Part shown: in pieces, positions 42,811 to 52,809 of the stretch
Layout of the letters: the number at the start of each line of letters is the position of its first letter
Position numbering within the stretch: position 1 is the stretch's first letter
NCBI GenBank assembly: GCA_900470095.1
Contig: UBZM01000030.1
Span: forward strand, 1 to 64,000
Source of the DNA: Hyphomicrobiales bacterium
GTDB lineage: Bacteria; Pseudomonadota; Alphaproteobacteria; Rhizobiales; Beijerinckiaceae
Length of the DNA: 64,000 nt
Direction: 5' to 3'
Position numbers and translations under genes: made by a program
Notes under the pieces: generated by a model
Database searches by the model: none
Told to the model about the DNA's origin: nothing
What the model saw: the letters and a program-made list of their open reading frames with translations, nothing else

Positions 42811-43863
42811 ATGTCCAGCTTCGAACGCTACCTGACGCTGTGGGTCGCGCTGTGCATTCTTGCCGGCGTCGCGCTCGGCCAGCTGTTCCCGAGCGCCTTT
42901 CAAACGATCGGCAGCGCCGAGATCGCCAGGGTCAACCTGCCGATGGCAGTCCTGATCTGGCTGATGGTCATCCCGATGCTGCTGAAGATCGACTTCGCCG
43001 CCTTGCGCCAGGTCGGCCAGCATTGGCGCGGGATCGGCGTCACGCTCTTCGTGAACTGGGCCGTGAAGCCGTTCTCGATGGCGCTGCTGGGTTGGCTCTT
43101 CATCGGCTGGGTGTTTCGCCCTCACCTTCCCGCCGATCAGATCGATTCCTATATCGCCGGGCTGATCATCCTGGCGGCGGCGCCTTGCACGGCGATGGTC
43201 TTCGTCTGGTCGAACCTGATCAAGGGCGAGCCGCATTTCACCCTAAGCCAGGTCGCGTTGAACGACGCGATCATGATCGTCGCCTTCGCCCCGATCGTCG
43301 GCCTGTTGCTTGGCCTGTCCGCCATCACCGTTCCCTGGGGCACGCTGACACTGTCCGTCGCGCTCTACATCCTCGTTCCCGTGATCGTCGCGCAGATCAT
43401 CCGCAGGAGCGTGCTCGCCTCCGGCGGTGACGACGCGCTGCAACGGCTTCTCGCCGCCCTATCGCCTGTGGCGCTGGTCGCCCTGCTTGCGACCCTGGTG
43501 ATGCTGTTCGGGTTCCAGGGCGCGCAGATCCTGGCCCAGCCATCGATCATCGCGATCCTCGCCATCCCGATCCTGATCCAGGTCTATTTCAATGCGGGAC
43601 TGGCCTATCTCCTCAACCGTGCGGCCGGCGAGAAGCATTGCGTCGCTGGCCCCTCCGCCCTGATCGGAGCCTCGAACTTCTTCGAGCTCGCGGTGGCCGC
43701 GGCCACCAGCCTGTTCGGGTTCAACTCCGGCGCCGCCCTCGCGACGGTGGTTGGCGTGCTGATCGAAGTTCCGGTCATGCTGTCGGTCGTCTGGATCGTG
43801 AACCGTTCCCGGGGCTGGTACGAGCGGGGAAGCCCGCGCAATCCTGCAAAGGCGCTGCCATGA
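42811..43863 (+). CDS. arsenite efflux transporter, ACR3 family
   Basis: A 350-residue arsenite permease of the ACR3 family with about ten hydrophobic segments. Hallmarks are [43 protein letters not shown] with the conserved cysteine (PCTAMVF), and [38 protein letters not shown] near the C-terminus. It expels arsenite produced by ArsC. It overlaps arsH by 4 nt (ATGA). Often named arsB or acr3; I leave the symbol blank because the naming differs. Confidence 0.95.
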   Translation: MSSFERYLTLWVALCILAGVALGQLFPSAFQTIGSAEIARVNLPMAVLIWLMVIPMLLKIDFAALRQVGQHWRGIGVTLFVNWAVKPFSMALLGWLFIGWVFRPHLPADQIDSYIAGLIILAAAPCTAMVFVWSNLIKGEPHFTLSQVALNDAIMIVAFAPIVGLLLGLSAITVPWGTLTLSVALYILVPVIVAQIIRRSVLASGGDDALQRLLAALSPVALVALLATLVMLFGFQGAQILAQPSIIAILAIPILIQVYFNAGLAYLLNRAAGEKHCVAGPSALIGASNFFELAVAAATSLFGFNSGAALATVVGVLIEVPVMLSVVWIVNRSRGWYERGSPRNPAKALP

Positions 43864-44558
43864 CCGATCTTCCGAATGTCGACCTCGACCACCTGGTCGC
43901 TCCCGACCTCAGCCAGCTGGAGCCCGCCCGGCGCGCCACTCATCCTCCGCGAATCCTTCTGCTCTACGGCTCGCTTCGGACGCGCTCCTACAGCCGGCTG
44001 CTGACACTCGAAGCGGAACGCATTCTCAAGCATCTCGGGGCCGAAACGCGGGTCTTCGACCCTGCCGGCCTGCCAATGCCGGACAGCGTCCCGCCGGACC
44101 ATCCGAAGGTTCAGGAGTTGCGGGATCTGGCGCTATGGTCGGAGGCGCAGGTCTGGTGCAGCCCGGAGCGTCACGGCACGATCACCGGCGTTTTCAAGAA
44201 CCAGATCGACTGGATACCGCTGGAGCTTGGCTCGATGCGCCCGACCCAGGGCCGGACGCTGGCGGTGATGCAGGTCTCGGGTGGCTCGCAGTCGTTCAAC
44301 GCCGTCAACACATTGCGCGTGCTCGGGCGCTGGATGCGAATGGTGACCATTCCGAACCAGTCCTCCGTCGCAAAAGCTTTTCAGGAGTTCGACGAGGCGG
44401 GCCGCATGAAGCCCTCCCCCTATTACGACCGCGTCGTCGACGTGATGGAGGAACTCGTCCGCTTCACGCTGCTGACGCGCGACCGAGCAGCCTATCTCAC
44501 CACGCGCTACAGCGAGCGGAAGACGGCCGCCGAGGCGGTTCCGGTCAACGCGATCTAG
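43860..44558 (+). CDS. arsH: ArsH, NADPH-dependent FMN oxidoreductase
   Basis: A 232-residue flavoprotein of the ArsH family. The flavodoxin-like fold shows [24 protein letters not shown] (FMN phosphate loop) and [48 protein letters not shown], the ArsH signature. ArsH oxidises trivalent organoarsenicals or reduces quinones/azo dyes. The start overlaps the ACR3 stop. Normal length; terminates the four-gene arsenic operon, convergent with SulP. Confidence 0.96.
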   Translation: MTDLPNVDLDHLVAPDLSQLEPARRATHPPRILLLYGSLRTRSYSRLLTLEAERILKHLGAETRVFDPAGLPMPDSVPPDHPKVQELRDLALWSEAQVWCSPERHGTITGVFKNQIDWIPLELGSMRPTQGRTLAVMQVSGGSQSFNAVNTLRVLGRWMRMVTIPNQSSVAKAFQEFDEAGRMKPSPYYDRVVDVMEELVRFTLLTRDRAAYLTTRYSERKTAAEAVPVNAI

Positions 44559-44656
44559 CCACATGGGCGGGCGTCGAAGGGAAGCCGAACAGCGGCATGA
44601 CACTGGTGCTGGGCCGGCCTGCGCCCAACATCGCCGCGGCCCGTTGCAGCCCCGTT

Positions 44657-46132
44657 TCAATGCCCCGATGCGAGCGGTCCGTGAGCCTTGTCGTGGACGG
44701 CAAGGCGTTCGATCATCGCTGCCGTCGCCTGGTTGACGCCAACGACCTCGATATTGATGCCCTGGTGCCGGAACTTGAGCACGACGCGGTCCAGTGCGTT
44801 GATCGCGGTGATGTCCCAGAAATGGGCTGCGCCAAGATTAATCACGACCTGCTTCACCTCTTCCTCGCGAAAATCGAAGGCCGAATGGAAGGCTTCGGCG
44901 GTCGCGAAGAAGATCTGCCCGGTGACGCGGTAGACACGTGTGTCGCCCTCGCGCTCGGATTCGACTGCGAAGAAGCGCGTGACCTTATGGGCGAAGAACA
45001 GCCCGCTGAGGATGACGCCGAACAGCACGCCCTTCGCCAGATCATGCGTTGCGACCACCACCGCGACAGTGCCCAGCATGACGACGCTGGAGCTCCTCGG
45101 GTGGATCAGCAGGGTCTGCAGCGAGCGCCACTGGAAGGTGTTGATCGAGACCATGATCATGACGGCGACCAGCGCCGCCATCGGGATCTGCGCGACAGAA
45201 GGGCCGAGCACCACGATCAGGAACAGCAGGAAGCTGCCGGCCCATAGGCTCGAGAGGCGGCCGCGGCCGCCCGACGAGACATTGATCACGGATTGGCCGA
45301 TCATGGCGCAGCCGGCCATGCCGCCGAAGAACCCGGCGACGATGTTGGCTGCGCCCTGGCCGGCACATTCCCGGTTCTTGTCCGACGTCGTGTCGGTCAT
45401 CTCGTCGAGAATCGCCGCCGTCATCAGGCTTTCCAGCAGACCGACCATGGCCAGCGTCAGGGCATAGGGCGTGATGATCCAAAGCGTCTCGAGGGTGAAC
45501 GGCACCTGAGGAATCGCGAAGACCGGCAATTCACCGGGCAGCGCCCCCATGTCGCCGACCGTGCGGATATCGAGACCGAAATAGAGCGAAACCGCGGTCA
45601 GCAGGATGATGGCGACCAGCGGCGACGGCACCGCCTTGGTCAGCCGTGGCAGCAGATAGATGATGGCGAGCCCGGCGGCGGTCATGGCGTAGACGACGGG
45701 TCCGCGGCCGAGCAGTTCCGGCATCTGCGCCATGAAGATCAGGATCGCGAGCGCATTGACGAAGCCGGTGACGACGGAGCGCGAGACGAACCGCATCAGG
45801 TTGCCGAGCCTGAGGATGCCGGCCACGATCTGAAAGATGCCCGTCAAGACCGTCGCGGCGAACAGATAGCCAAGCCCGTGTTCCCTGACGAGCGTGATCA
45901 TCACGAGCGCCATGGCGCCTGTCGCCGCCGAAATCATCGCCGGCCGGCCGCCCGCGATGGCGGTGACGACGGCGATGCAGAAGGAGGCGTAGAGCCCGAC
46001 CTTGGGATCGACCCCGGCAATCATCGAGAATGCGATCGCCTCTGGGATCAGGGCTAGTGCGACGACCGTGCCGGCCAGGAGTTCGCGCGTGACGTTGGGC
46101 GCCCATTCGCGGCGCAGATGAGAGATTGCCAT
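44657..46132 (-). CDS. SulP-family anion transporter with STAS domain
   Basis: A 491-residue membrane protein of the SulP/SLC26 family. About ten to fourteen hydrophobic segments run to residue 390 ([35 protein letters not shown] at the start), followed by a C-terminal cytoplasmic STAS domain ([48 protein letters not shown]). The length is shorter than in most sulfate permeases with a complete STAS domain. Possible substrates are sulfate, bicarbonate or other anions. Convergent with arsH, no operon partners. Confidence 0.94.
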   Translation of the reverse strand: MAISHLRREWAPNVTRELLAGTVVALALIPEAIAFSMIAGVDPKVGLYASFCIAVVTAIAGGRPAMISAATGAMALVMITLVREHGLGYLFAATVLTGIFQIVAGILRLGNLMRFVSRSVVTGFVNALAILIFMAQMPELLGRGPVVYAMTAAGLAIIYLLPRLTKAVPSPLVAIILLTAVSLYFGLDIRTVGDMGALPGELPVFAIPQVPFTLETLWIITPYALTLAMVGLLESLMTAAILDEMTDTTSDKNRECAGQGAANIVAGFFGGMAGCAMIGQSVINVSSGGRGRLSSLWAGSFLLFLIVVLGPSVAQIPMAALVAVMIMVSINTFQWRSLQTLLIHPRSSSVVMLGTVAVVVATHDLAKGVLFGVILSGLFFAHKVTRFFAVESEREGDTRVYRVTGQIFFATAEAFHSAFDFREEEVKQVVINLGAAHFWDITAINALDRVVLKFRHQGINIEVVGVNQATAAMIERLAVHDKAHGPLASGH

Positions 46133-46507
46133 GGGGAGAGTGAAGCCTTCATGGCCTCGCCGCGAGCACTAGGCAGGCGAGGCGCGCACGTACGGACAGC
46201 GCCGGACCAGGCCGGGGCGTTCATCATTCCGTCGTTGCGTTGTCCGGCGGATCGGCGGCCGGAAGAGCCACCCGGGATTTCACCGGGTCCTGACTAGTGA
46301 AACCAGCTCTGTCCCAGTTTCCGCTGCGATGCAACCCGGTTGGCCGGGATCACGCGCCTGGCGGCATCGGCGCCGATACCCGGATCGTGGCCAGGCGCGC
46401 CTCCCGTTTTCGAGGGCTCCATCCTCGTAAAGTTAAGGATGAATTTGAATAGAAATTGCCGGAAGGGCAGCTGGGCATCATCAGGCTATGGCAGAAGGAT
46501 TCTCGCC
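46133..46507. other. intergenic region without a supported gene
   Basis: About 375 bp between the divergent SulP and acyltransferase genes. The stretch at 46425-46470 is AT-richer and may carry the acyltransferase promoter. No RNA gene or repeat copy was recognised. Confidence 0.4.
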
Positions 46508-47680
46508 ATGCCTGCTCCCTCATCGCTCCGCGACGATCTGCTCCGGCGCCTGCGCAGCGTGCCGACCGCCGGCGACATCATGCGCGCCAATAATGGCGAG
46601 GGACCCGGCTTCAACGCCCTGCGGCTCGCCCTGTCCCTGCTGATCCTCGGCGCTCATTCCGGCTGGGTCGCCGGCATGGACAGCAGCCATGACTGGGTCG
46701 GCCTGCAGGGCCTGTTCCGGCTCAGCCTTGTGCCGGCCTTCTTCGCGCTGAGCGGCTTCCTCGTCACCGGCAGCGCACTCAGGACCGGCGCGGTCAGGCC
46801 CTTCATCACCTTGCGCTTCATCCGGATCGTGCCTGCGCTGCTCGTCGAGGTGACGCTGTCGGCCCTGGTGCTCGGCCCGATCTTCACGACCTATCTGCTA
46901 TCCGACTATTTCCACGACATCCGCTTCTTCGAGTATTTCGGCAATGTCGTCGGGCGCATCCGCTTCGAATTGCCCGGTGTGTTCGAAACCAACCCGCTGC
47001 CGAACACGGTCAACCAGAATCTCTGGACCCTGAAGCCGGAATTCTACTGCTATATCCTGATGGCCCTGATGATCTTCTTCGGCATCGTCAGGAACAGGCT
47101 GCTGTTCGCCGCGCTGGTCGCCGTCCTGACGCTGGCCGCAACGGTCGCAGCCTACCGGTTCGGCTTCGGCGTCACGCCGGGCAATTATCACTGGACGGTG
47201 GTGGTCTTCTATTTCTTCGCCGGCTGCATCTGTTTCCAGTGGCGCGAGCATCTGAAGATGCACTGGCTGCTGTTCCTCGGCTCGCTCGCAGCTTCGCTCG
47301 TCCTGATGTCCGGCGATCGCGAGCTCGCCTTCCTCGTCACACCCTTCCTGACCTATTGCGTCGTCTATATCGGGCTGCTGCCGCTGAAGCTGCCGGAAAC
47401 GATCCGCAAGCTCGACGTCTCCTACGGCATCTATCTCTACGGTTTCCCGATCCAGCAGGCGCTGGTCGCCAAGCTCGACGTCCTGCACGGCAATGGGCTG
47501 CTGCTGTTTCTGGTCTCGACCCCGCTGGTGATCGGCTTCGCCCTGCTCTCTTGGCTGTTCATCGAGAAGCCGTTCCTGAGGGTGAAGCGCTATGTCCTCG
47601 GCAACCGGCCCCCGTCGCCAAGCCCAGCGGATCCGGCGGCCGACGGCAACGCGGCAAGCCTGGCGCCGGCGGTCCGTTGA
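46508..47680 (+). CDS. acyltransferase family 3 membrane protein (OafA/YrhL type)
   Basis: A 390-residue inner-membrane O-acyltransferase from the ATG at 46508. About ten hydrophobic segments are visible. Family hallmarks are FNALRLALSLLILGAHSGWV (the usual catalytic His-containing first helix, here with His), FFALSGFLVTGSALRTG and the conserved RFIRIVPALLVEV. It acetylates sugars of surface polysaccharide or lipids. It is convergent with the O-antigen ligase-like gene, and the two may act on the same envelope polymer (inference from location). Confidence 0.93.
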   Translation: MPAPSSLRDDLLRRLRSVPTAGDIMRANNGEGPGFNALRLALSLLILGAHSGWVAGMDSSHDWVGLQGLFRLSLVPAFFALSGFLVTGSALRTGAVRPFITLRFIRIVPALLVEVTLSALVLGPIFTTYLLSDYFHDIRFFEYFGNVVGRIRFELPGVFETNPLPNTVNQNLWTLKPEFYCYILMALMIFFGIVRNRLLFAALVAVLTLAATVAAYRFGFGVTPGNYHWTVVVFYFFAGCICFQWREHLKMHWLLFLGSLAASLVLMSGDRELAFLVTPFLTYCVVYIGLLPLKLPETIRKLDVSYGIYLYGFPIQQALVAKLDVLHGNGLLLFLVSTPLVIGFALLSWLFIEKPFLRVKRYVLGNRPPSPSPADPAADGNAASLAPAVR

Positions 47681-47698
47681 AGACCCGGGATGCCGCGG

Positions 47699-49024
47699 TC
47701 AGGGGCGCCTCGTCGACATGCGGCTGGCAAATTCGAGCCCGGACACGGCCAGGGCGAACAGCATCCAGAGCGGGTCGGCACGATTGAGGAAGAACGATTC
47801 CAGCATGCCGACATAGGTCATGAAGATGACGATCATCAAGAAGAGGTCGGCCAGGTTCCGGCTCGCCGCGATCCGGTCGGCACGGAGATAGTTCCTGAGA
47901 GGCAGGACCATCAGGCACCAGGTCATCACGATCGCGCCGGGAATTCCGAACATCACCATCGCGTCGAGATAGCTGTTATGGGCCGAGCCGATGCCGCGAA
48001 CGTCCCAGCTCGCCTCGAAATTCTCCTCCAGCGTCGAGACCACAGGCGTCTGCCAGAAGCCGAAATAACCGTAGCCGAACAAGGGCTTCTCGCCGATATG
48101 GGCGCTGGCAAAGCGCCAGATCTCGTCGCGGCCGGTGAAGGTGGGGTCGGAGATCAGGGCAGTCGAGATCCTGAGCAATGTCGGCGACAGCACGGTGCCG
48201 ATCGTCAGCGCGGCGACGAGCAGCACCAGCACGGCATGGGCAAACAGCATCAGGCGCGGCCCGGCCATGGCGCGGCCGAGCAGGACGAGGCCGATCGCCA
48301 CCGGCAGGAAGCCCATCGTCGTCTTCGAACCGCTGTTCAGCACGAACATCGCGCCGAGGCCGATGATCAGCAGGCCGCGCAGTTTGAACCCCATACGCCA
48401 GCAATAGATGCCGAACATGATGAGGATCGAGAACACCGGCGCGGCAAAATTCTTGTGCGAGAGATGGCCGCGCCAGTCGCCGGCATGGCCGCCCTCAACC
48501 CCCTCTGAGCCATGGATCGCCAGATGCGGAGCAAGCAGGATGACGGCATAGACCAACAGGAGCACGGCGAGCGTGGCATTGGCCGCAGCGCTGGCGAAGT
48601 CCCGCTCGGTCCTGGGCAGGAGCAGGACACCGACCACGACGACCATGGCGAAGGCGGTCAGCAGCAGTCCGCGCAACGCGGCTTCCGGGTCCGGCGCACG
48701 CGTGGTGGACAAGGCGGCAACCAGCAGGACGATGATCCAGCTGCTCCAGCGCAGTTGCGCCAGCGCGGCCCGCTCGCTCAGCCGCAGCATCGCCCCGAGA
48801 TAGACGATGGCGAGGCTGACATAACCGATCTGGTTGACGACATTGCCGGTCGAGGCTCCGGCCTCCGTGCCGTCGGGCGCACCGGCGAAGGGCTGCAAGG
48901 TCAGGATCATGATGAACAGGCCGAAGCCGCTGAGCAGCGCGGCAACGAGCCGCGCCTCGTCGGCCGGGGCGCCTGATGTGGGAGCGGCCGCGCCGGTTCC
49001 TGTCTCTGCGATGCCGACCGTCAT
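47699..49024 (-). CDS. O-antigen ligase/polymerase-like membrane protein
   Basis: A 441-residue polytopic protein from the ATG at 49024, about twelve hydrophobic segments. The large periplasmic loop bears the Wzy_C-type signature WRGHLSHKNFAAPVFSILIM and LFGYGYFGFWQTP, with conserved HKN and the NSYLDAMVMFGIPGAIVM region. Such proteins ligate or polymerise polysaccharide repeat units at the periplasmic face (ExoQ, WaaL, Wzy). No other polysaccharide genes adjoin except the acyltransferase. Whether it is a ligase or a polymerase cannot be told. Confidence 0.88.
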   Translation of the reverse strand: MTVGIAETGTGAAAPTSGAPADEARLVAALLSGFGLFIMILTLQPFAGAPDGTEAGASTGNVVNQIGYVSLAIVYLGAMLRLSERAALAQLRWSSWIIVLLVAALSTTRAPDPEAALRGLLLTAFAMVVVVGVLLLPRTERDFASAAANATLAVLLLVYAVILLAPHLAIHGSEGVEGGHAGDWRGHLSHKNFAAPVFSILIMFGIYCWRMGFKLRGLLIIGLGAMFVLNSGSKTTMGFLPVAIGLVLLGRAMAGPRLMLFAHAVLVLLVAALTIGTVLSPTLLRISTALISDPTFTGRDEIWRFASAHIGEKPLFGYGYFGFWQTPVVSTLEENFEASWDVRGIGSAHNSYLDAMVMFGIPGAIVMTWCLMVLPLRNYLRADRIAASRNLADLFLMIVIFMTYVGMLESFFLNRADPLWMLFALAVSGLEFASRMSTRRP

Positions 49025-49202
49025 GCTGTCCCTGACACACTCGCCCCGTTCTGCAGGCCGCCCACGACGCCGCCGCACGATGACGCATCATATGCCATGC
49101 AACCTTAAGAGCCTGTAGCCGCAGACAAACTGAGCCGCCGTCCAGGGCTGCTCCCGGCCTGATGGCCGGCCGAATTCCCCGGCCGCGCCCGCGCGCTACG
49201 CC

Positions 49203-49303
49203 TTAGATCATCGGCCGGATATCGTATCCGGCCCGATGATCTAAGCTTCCGTGTTTGCATCGGCTTTCCCAACCGCAATCCAGTTTTCGTAGCTGATGCC
49301 TTA
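49203..49303. repeat. dispersed two-hairpin repeat, copy R5
   Basis: Stem A is TTAGATCATCGG (49203-49214) with CCGATGATCTAA (49233-49244), inner arms CCGGAT (49215-49220)/ATCCGG (49226-49231). Spacer with CCGTGTTT, then stem B GCATCGG (49257-49263) and TGATGC (49294-49299, partly degraded) with the core CCGCAATCCAGTTTTCG. The TAA stop of the 2OG-oxygenase gene (49301-49303, minus strand) lies at its right edge. Its stem A and spacer match R4 almost exactly. Confidence 0.88.
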
Positions 49304-50428
49304 GCTCGTCCTGGCGAGATAACTGCCCCCGGCCTCCATGAAGACCTGATTGTCCTCCCGTAGCCTGGCTGCGGCATCATCATAGAGGAATGGCAGGAAG
49401 GCGAAGCGCTTGCCCCGCGTCACCTGCGAGACGGCATGAAGCAGCGAACAGGAGAAGACGACCGCGCCACCGGGCGGCGGCTTGAAGCTGCGCGCGCCAT
49501 ATTCGGGAAAGCTGACCTCGCCGCCCTGGAAATCGGCGTTCAGGTTGATGGAGACGGCAAAGCGACGATGCGCCGTGCCCTGGGTCGTATTGTCCCGATG
49601 CGCGCCGAAATGCCCGCCCGTCTCCGCGTCGTAGCAGCCCACGAGATAACGCTCCATGCGGGTCACCGTGAACTGGTGGACCTTCCTGATCTCGGGAATG
49701 ATGCGCTTGCCGATCTTGCCCTGAATGACCTTGATCAGCTCCACGTCGTCGATGAGGACGTCGGAGCGTCGCTTGTGGGCATGATCGGAGATCAGCACGG
49801 TCTTCCCGTCCTTCTCGCGCATGAAGCCGGATTCATTGCCGCCATCGGCCTCGTGCAGAGCGATCAGCTGCTGGCAGAAATCCGGCTCGAAGACATTGGG
49901 CAATACGAGGACAGGCGCATGCACCTGGAAGCCCGGGAAAGCGTCGACCGGTGGAAGCGCGGCGAGAAACGCTGCAACCTCGTTTCGCTCGCCTCCCTCG
50001 CGGGTGAACGGAAAGACCGCCATGACGCGCAGCGTCGGGTCGAGCACATACCAGGCGCGACGCAGGGGCGTATCCGTACCTGGCTCGGCCTCGATGGGCG
50101 CGACGCCAAATTCCTTGCTGATCAACAGATCGAAGTCCCAGAAGTAACGGATGCCGGGCATGCGCTGCCTGACGCGCTGCTTGATCTCGTCATCGGGGTC
50201 GTTGCTGACGCCGAAGAAGGCGATCTTGTTGTCATCGAAGAGGTCCCGCTGCTCGGACAGGATCTTGAGCGCGGAGACCGTGCTTGCACGGGCAGCGGAA
50301 CCGAAGAAGCACAGGACAATATAGCGCCCGGCCGCGCTGGAGAATTTATAGGCCGGGTTGCTTGTGGAACGCTGCTCGAACCACGGCGCAGGATCGCCGA
50401 CGCCCATCGACCTGTATTTCACCGCCAA
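49301..50428 (-). CDS. redoxin-like domain fused to a 2OG-Fe(II) oxygenase
   Basis: A 375-residue two-domain protein. Residues about 5-160 resemble the peroxiredoxin/AhpC-TSA thioredoxin fold (VGDPAPWFEQRS, GRYIVLCFFGSAARASTVSAL, FFGVSNDPDDEIKQRVRQR), but the peroxidatic Cys position is absent: no cysteine follows the FFGS segment and only Cys40, in the strand, is present. Residues about 172-375 are a prolyl-4-hydroxylase-type oxygenase: Fe ligands His277, Asp279 (GAHRDN) and His331 (LLHAVSQVTRGKRFAF, with Arg341 likely binding 2-oxoglutarate). Substrate unknown; the stop adjoins repeat R5. Confidence 0.87.
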   Translation of the reverse strand: MAVKYRSMGVGDPAPWFEQRSTSNPAYKFSSAAGRYIVLCFFGSAARASTVSALKILSEQRDLFDDNKIAFFGVSNDPDDEIKQRVRQRMPGIRYFWDFDLLISKEFGVAPIEAEPGTDTPLRRAWYVLDPTLRVMAVFPFTREGGERNEVAAFLAALPPVDAFPGFQVHAPVLVLPNVFEPDFCQQLIALHEADGGNESGFMREKDGKTVLISDHAHKRRSDVLIDDVELIKVIQGKIGKRIIPEIRKVHQFTVTRMERYLVGCYDAETGGHFGAHRDNTTQGTAHRRFAVSINLNADFQGGEVSFPEYGARSFKPPPGGAVVFSCSLLHAVSQVTRGKRFAFLPFLYDDAAARLREDNQVFMEAGGSYLARTS

Positions 50429-50634
50429 TTCCCCAGATGTTATCGGATGAGAATGGCAGATCGCCCACTATTGGCAAGGATGACAGGCGCGACACCTTCG
50501 TTTCGATGATCGATCGACGCGGCTTTGATCTCCGCGCGAGCGACTAGACCCCGCATACAGCGCGCGCCCCGCCATGCTATGGCTGGTTCCACCATCAACA
50601 ACGCATGGCTGCTTCTGCAGCCGGAACGGAGTCC

Positions 50635-51975
50635 ATGTCCAGTACCGATGGCAGCATGTTCGACCTGGTCGGAGTGCTTGCCGTATTGCTTCTCGTTGCC
50701 GCAAACGGCTTCTTCGTTGCGGCCGAGTTTTCGTTGGTCGCGGTGCGCCGAAGCCGCGTTTCCGAGCTTGTCACCGCGGGGCGCATGAATGCCGCCGCCC
50801 TCAAGCGCGCCGTCGACAATCTCGACGCGAATCTGGCCGCGACGCAGCTTGGCATCACCATCTCCTCGCTGGCGCTCGGCTGGATCGGAGAGCCCGCTCT
50901 GGCGCACCTGATCGAGCCGCTCCTGAACGGCCTGCCCGGCTCACTGGCGACGGCCAGCTCCCATGCGATCGCGGTCGCGATCTCCTTCGTCATCATCACG
51001 GCCCTGCACATCGTTCTCGGCGAACTCGCTCCCAAGAGCCTTGCCCTTCAGCGCAGCGAAGAAACGGCGCTCTGGATCGTACGGCCACTCGGTCTCTTCC
51101 TGTTCCTGCTGCGGCCGGCGATCATCTCGCTGAATGGCCTCGGCAATCTCGTGCTGCGCCTGTGCGGCCTGCGGCCGGGAACGGGAGAGGAATCCCTGCA
51201 TTCGCCGGAAGAATTGAAACTCCTCGTCCAGGCAAGCCAGGAGGCCGGCATCCTCCAGCCGGCGCAGCAGGAGTTGGTCGAGCGCGTGCTCAGCATCGGC
51301 GACCGCCGCATCGCCGACATCATGACACCGCGCCGGGACGTCGCCTGGATCGACGCCGACGACACCCATGACGAGATGCTGCGGACCATACGCGAATGTC
51401 GCCATGAGCAGTTGCTGGTCGGGCGCGGTGGCATCGACGAGCCCCTGGGCATGATCCTGAAGCGGGACCTTCTCGACCAGGTCCTGGACGGCAAGGCGCT
51501 CGATCCCATGGCCGTGATCTGCGACCCCGTCATCGTGCACGAGACGACGCCGATCTTCCGCGTGCTCGAGCGCTTCAAGAAGGCTCCCGTCCGCCTGGCA
51601 ATCGTCATCGACGAATATGGCGGCCTCGACGGCATCGTCACCCAGACCGATCTCCTCGAAGCCATTGCCGGCGACCTGCCCGATGTCGAGGGCGAGGAGC
51701 CCGATATCGTGGTACGCGAAGACGGTTCGCTCCTGATAGACGGCATGATGCCGGCACATGATGCCTTCAATCGGCTTGGCTTCCGGCTGCGCTCGGCGGA
51801 AGGCGATTTCCACACGATCGCCGGCTTCGCCCTGGCCAGGCTCGAACATCTCCCCGAGATCGGCGAGCATTTCGACTATGCAGGCTGGCGCTTCGAAATC
51901 GTCGACATGGACGGCAGGCGGATCGACAAGCTCCTGGCGCAGCGCATGGCAAGCGAGGAGTCCGAAGGGGGCTGA
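50635..51975 (+). CDS. CNNM/CorC-HlyC family protein (DUF21 + CBS)
   Basis: A 446-residue membrane protein from the ATG at 50635; an upstream in-frame ATG at 50605 would add ten residues. The DUF21 transmembrane domain is at about 10-190 (FFVAAEFSLVAVRRSRV, ALHIVLGELAPKSLALQR), followed by a CBS pair at about 210-330 (VLSIGDRRIADIMTPRRDVAWI, LAIVIDEYGGLDGIVTQTDLLEAIAGDL) and the CorC_HlyC C-terminal domain (IDGMMPAHDAFNRLGFRL). Members are Mg2+/Co2+ efflux-related transport proteins (YtfL, MpfA), formerly called hemolysins. Complete and typical in length. Confidence 0.95.
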   Translation: MSSTDGSMFDLVGVLAVLLLVAANGFFVAAEFSLVAVRRSRVSELVTAGRMNAAALKRAVDNLDANLAATQLGITISSLALGWIGEPALAHLIEPLLNGLPGSLATASSHAIAVAISFVIITALHIVLGELAPKSLALQRSEETALWIVRPLGLFLFLLRPAIISLNGLGNLVLRLCGLRPGTGEESLHSPEELKLLVQASQEAGILQPAQQELVERVLSIGDRRIADIMTPRRDVAWIDADDTHDEMLRTIRECRHEQLLVGRGGIDEPLGMILKRDLLDQVLDGKALDPMAVICDPVIVHETTPIFRVLERFKKAPVRLAIVIDEYGGLDGIVTQTDLLEAIAGDLPDVEGEEPDIVVREDGSLLIDGMMPAHDAFNRLGFRLRSAEGDFHTIAGFALARLEHLPEIGEHFDYAGWRFEIVDMDGRRIDKLLAQRMASEESEGG

Positions 51976-52205
51976 ACCGCCACGGCGACAGACGACGCTA
52001 CGCCCTTTCCTGCTCGGCCAGGGCGTGGTGCCGTCCGGAGATGGCGAGCCATGCGCATGCAAGCGGTCCACACGCTTGTCGCGCGACCTGCTTTGGGGAG
52101 AGCGAGCAACCGGCCCTTCTTCAATATACCAGCCGCACCAGGCCCATGATCGCTTTGGATGCTGAGCAGAATTGCCAATGTGCGGTGTGCCCGATCCGCC
52201 ATAGC

Positions 52206-52745
52206 ATGGCCGCCATGAAGCTGATCTTTCTTCACGGGGCACCGGCAAGCGGCAAGCTGACGGTCGCCAAGGCCTTGCTTGCGGCGATGCCGGCGCGACT
52301 GCTGGACAATCATGCCGCCATCGACGCCGCGCGAACCATTTTCGACTTTGACGCTCCCGGCTTCTGGGAGCTGGTGGACACGGTCCGCGGATCGATCTTG
52401 CGGGCCGCGATCGAGAACGACATTTCCTGTCTGATCGTCACCCTCTGCTATTCCGAGCTGGAGGACCGTCCGTTCTTCGATCAGCTGGAAGACGATGTGG
52501 TCCGGAATGGCGGCTCCGTCTTTCCCGTGTTCCTGTACTGCTCGGAACACGAGGCCGCGCAGCGTGTCGGCAATCCCGACAGGGTGCAGCGACGCAAGAC
52601 GAGTTCCGTCCAGGCCCGCTCCGATTTCCTGTCGCGCTATGCCATAGCCCCGGTCCCACGCGAGAACTGCCTCGCGATCGATACGGAGACGACCGCGCCG
52701 GAACGCGCAGCCGAACAGATCATGCGGCACTTCGCCTTACGCTAA
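52206..52745 (+). CDS. P-loop NTPase, small-molecule kinase-like
   Basis: A 179-residue P-loop protein, ATG 52206 (52215 also possible). Walker A is HGAPASGKLTVAK near residue 10, with KLIFLHGAPASGKLTV typical of shikimate/gluconate kinase-like AAA_33 proteins. A lid with NPDRVQRRKTSSVQARSD follows. Acceptor unknown; such stand-alone kinases can modify antibiotics or small metabolites. The gene has a strong terminator after it (52749-52765) and is convergent with the SBP gene. Confidence 0.85.
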   Translation: MAAMKLIFLHGAPASGKLTVAKALLAAMPARLLDNHAAIDAARTIFDFDAPGFWELVDTVRGSILRAAIENDISCLIVTLCYSELEDRPFFDQLEDDVVRNGGSVFPVFLYCSEHEAAQRVGNPDRVQRRKTSSVQARSDFLSRYAIAPVPRENCLAIDTETTAPERAAEQIMRHFALR

Positions 52746-52748
52746 CGG

Positions 52749-52774
52749 GAGGCGGCAACCGCCTCAGCCCTTCC
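52749..52774 (+). terminator. hairpin terminator after the P-loop kinase gene
   Basis: GAGGCGG (52749-52755) and CCGCCTC (52759-52765) form a perfect 7-bp GC stem with a CAA loop, 4 nt after the kinase gene stop codon. It lacks a clear T-run (AGCCCTTCC follows). Confidence 0.55.
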
Positions 52775-52785
52775 AGACTGCGCAG

Positions 52786-52809
52786 CCCAGGATCAGCCCT
52801 GATCCTGGG
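52786..52809. terminator. 11-bp perfect inverted repeat overlapping the SBP stop
   Basis: CCCAGGATCAG (52786-52796) and CTGATCCTGGG (52799-52809) are perfect complements separated by 2 nt. It spans the last codons and the TGA stop (52793-52795) of the minus-strand binding protein, and lies between convergent genes, so it may stop transcription in both directions. Confidence 0.55.
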
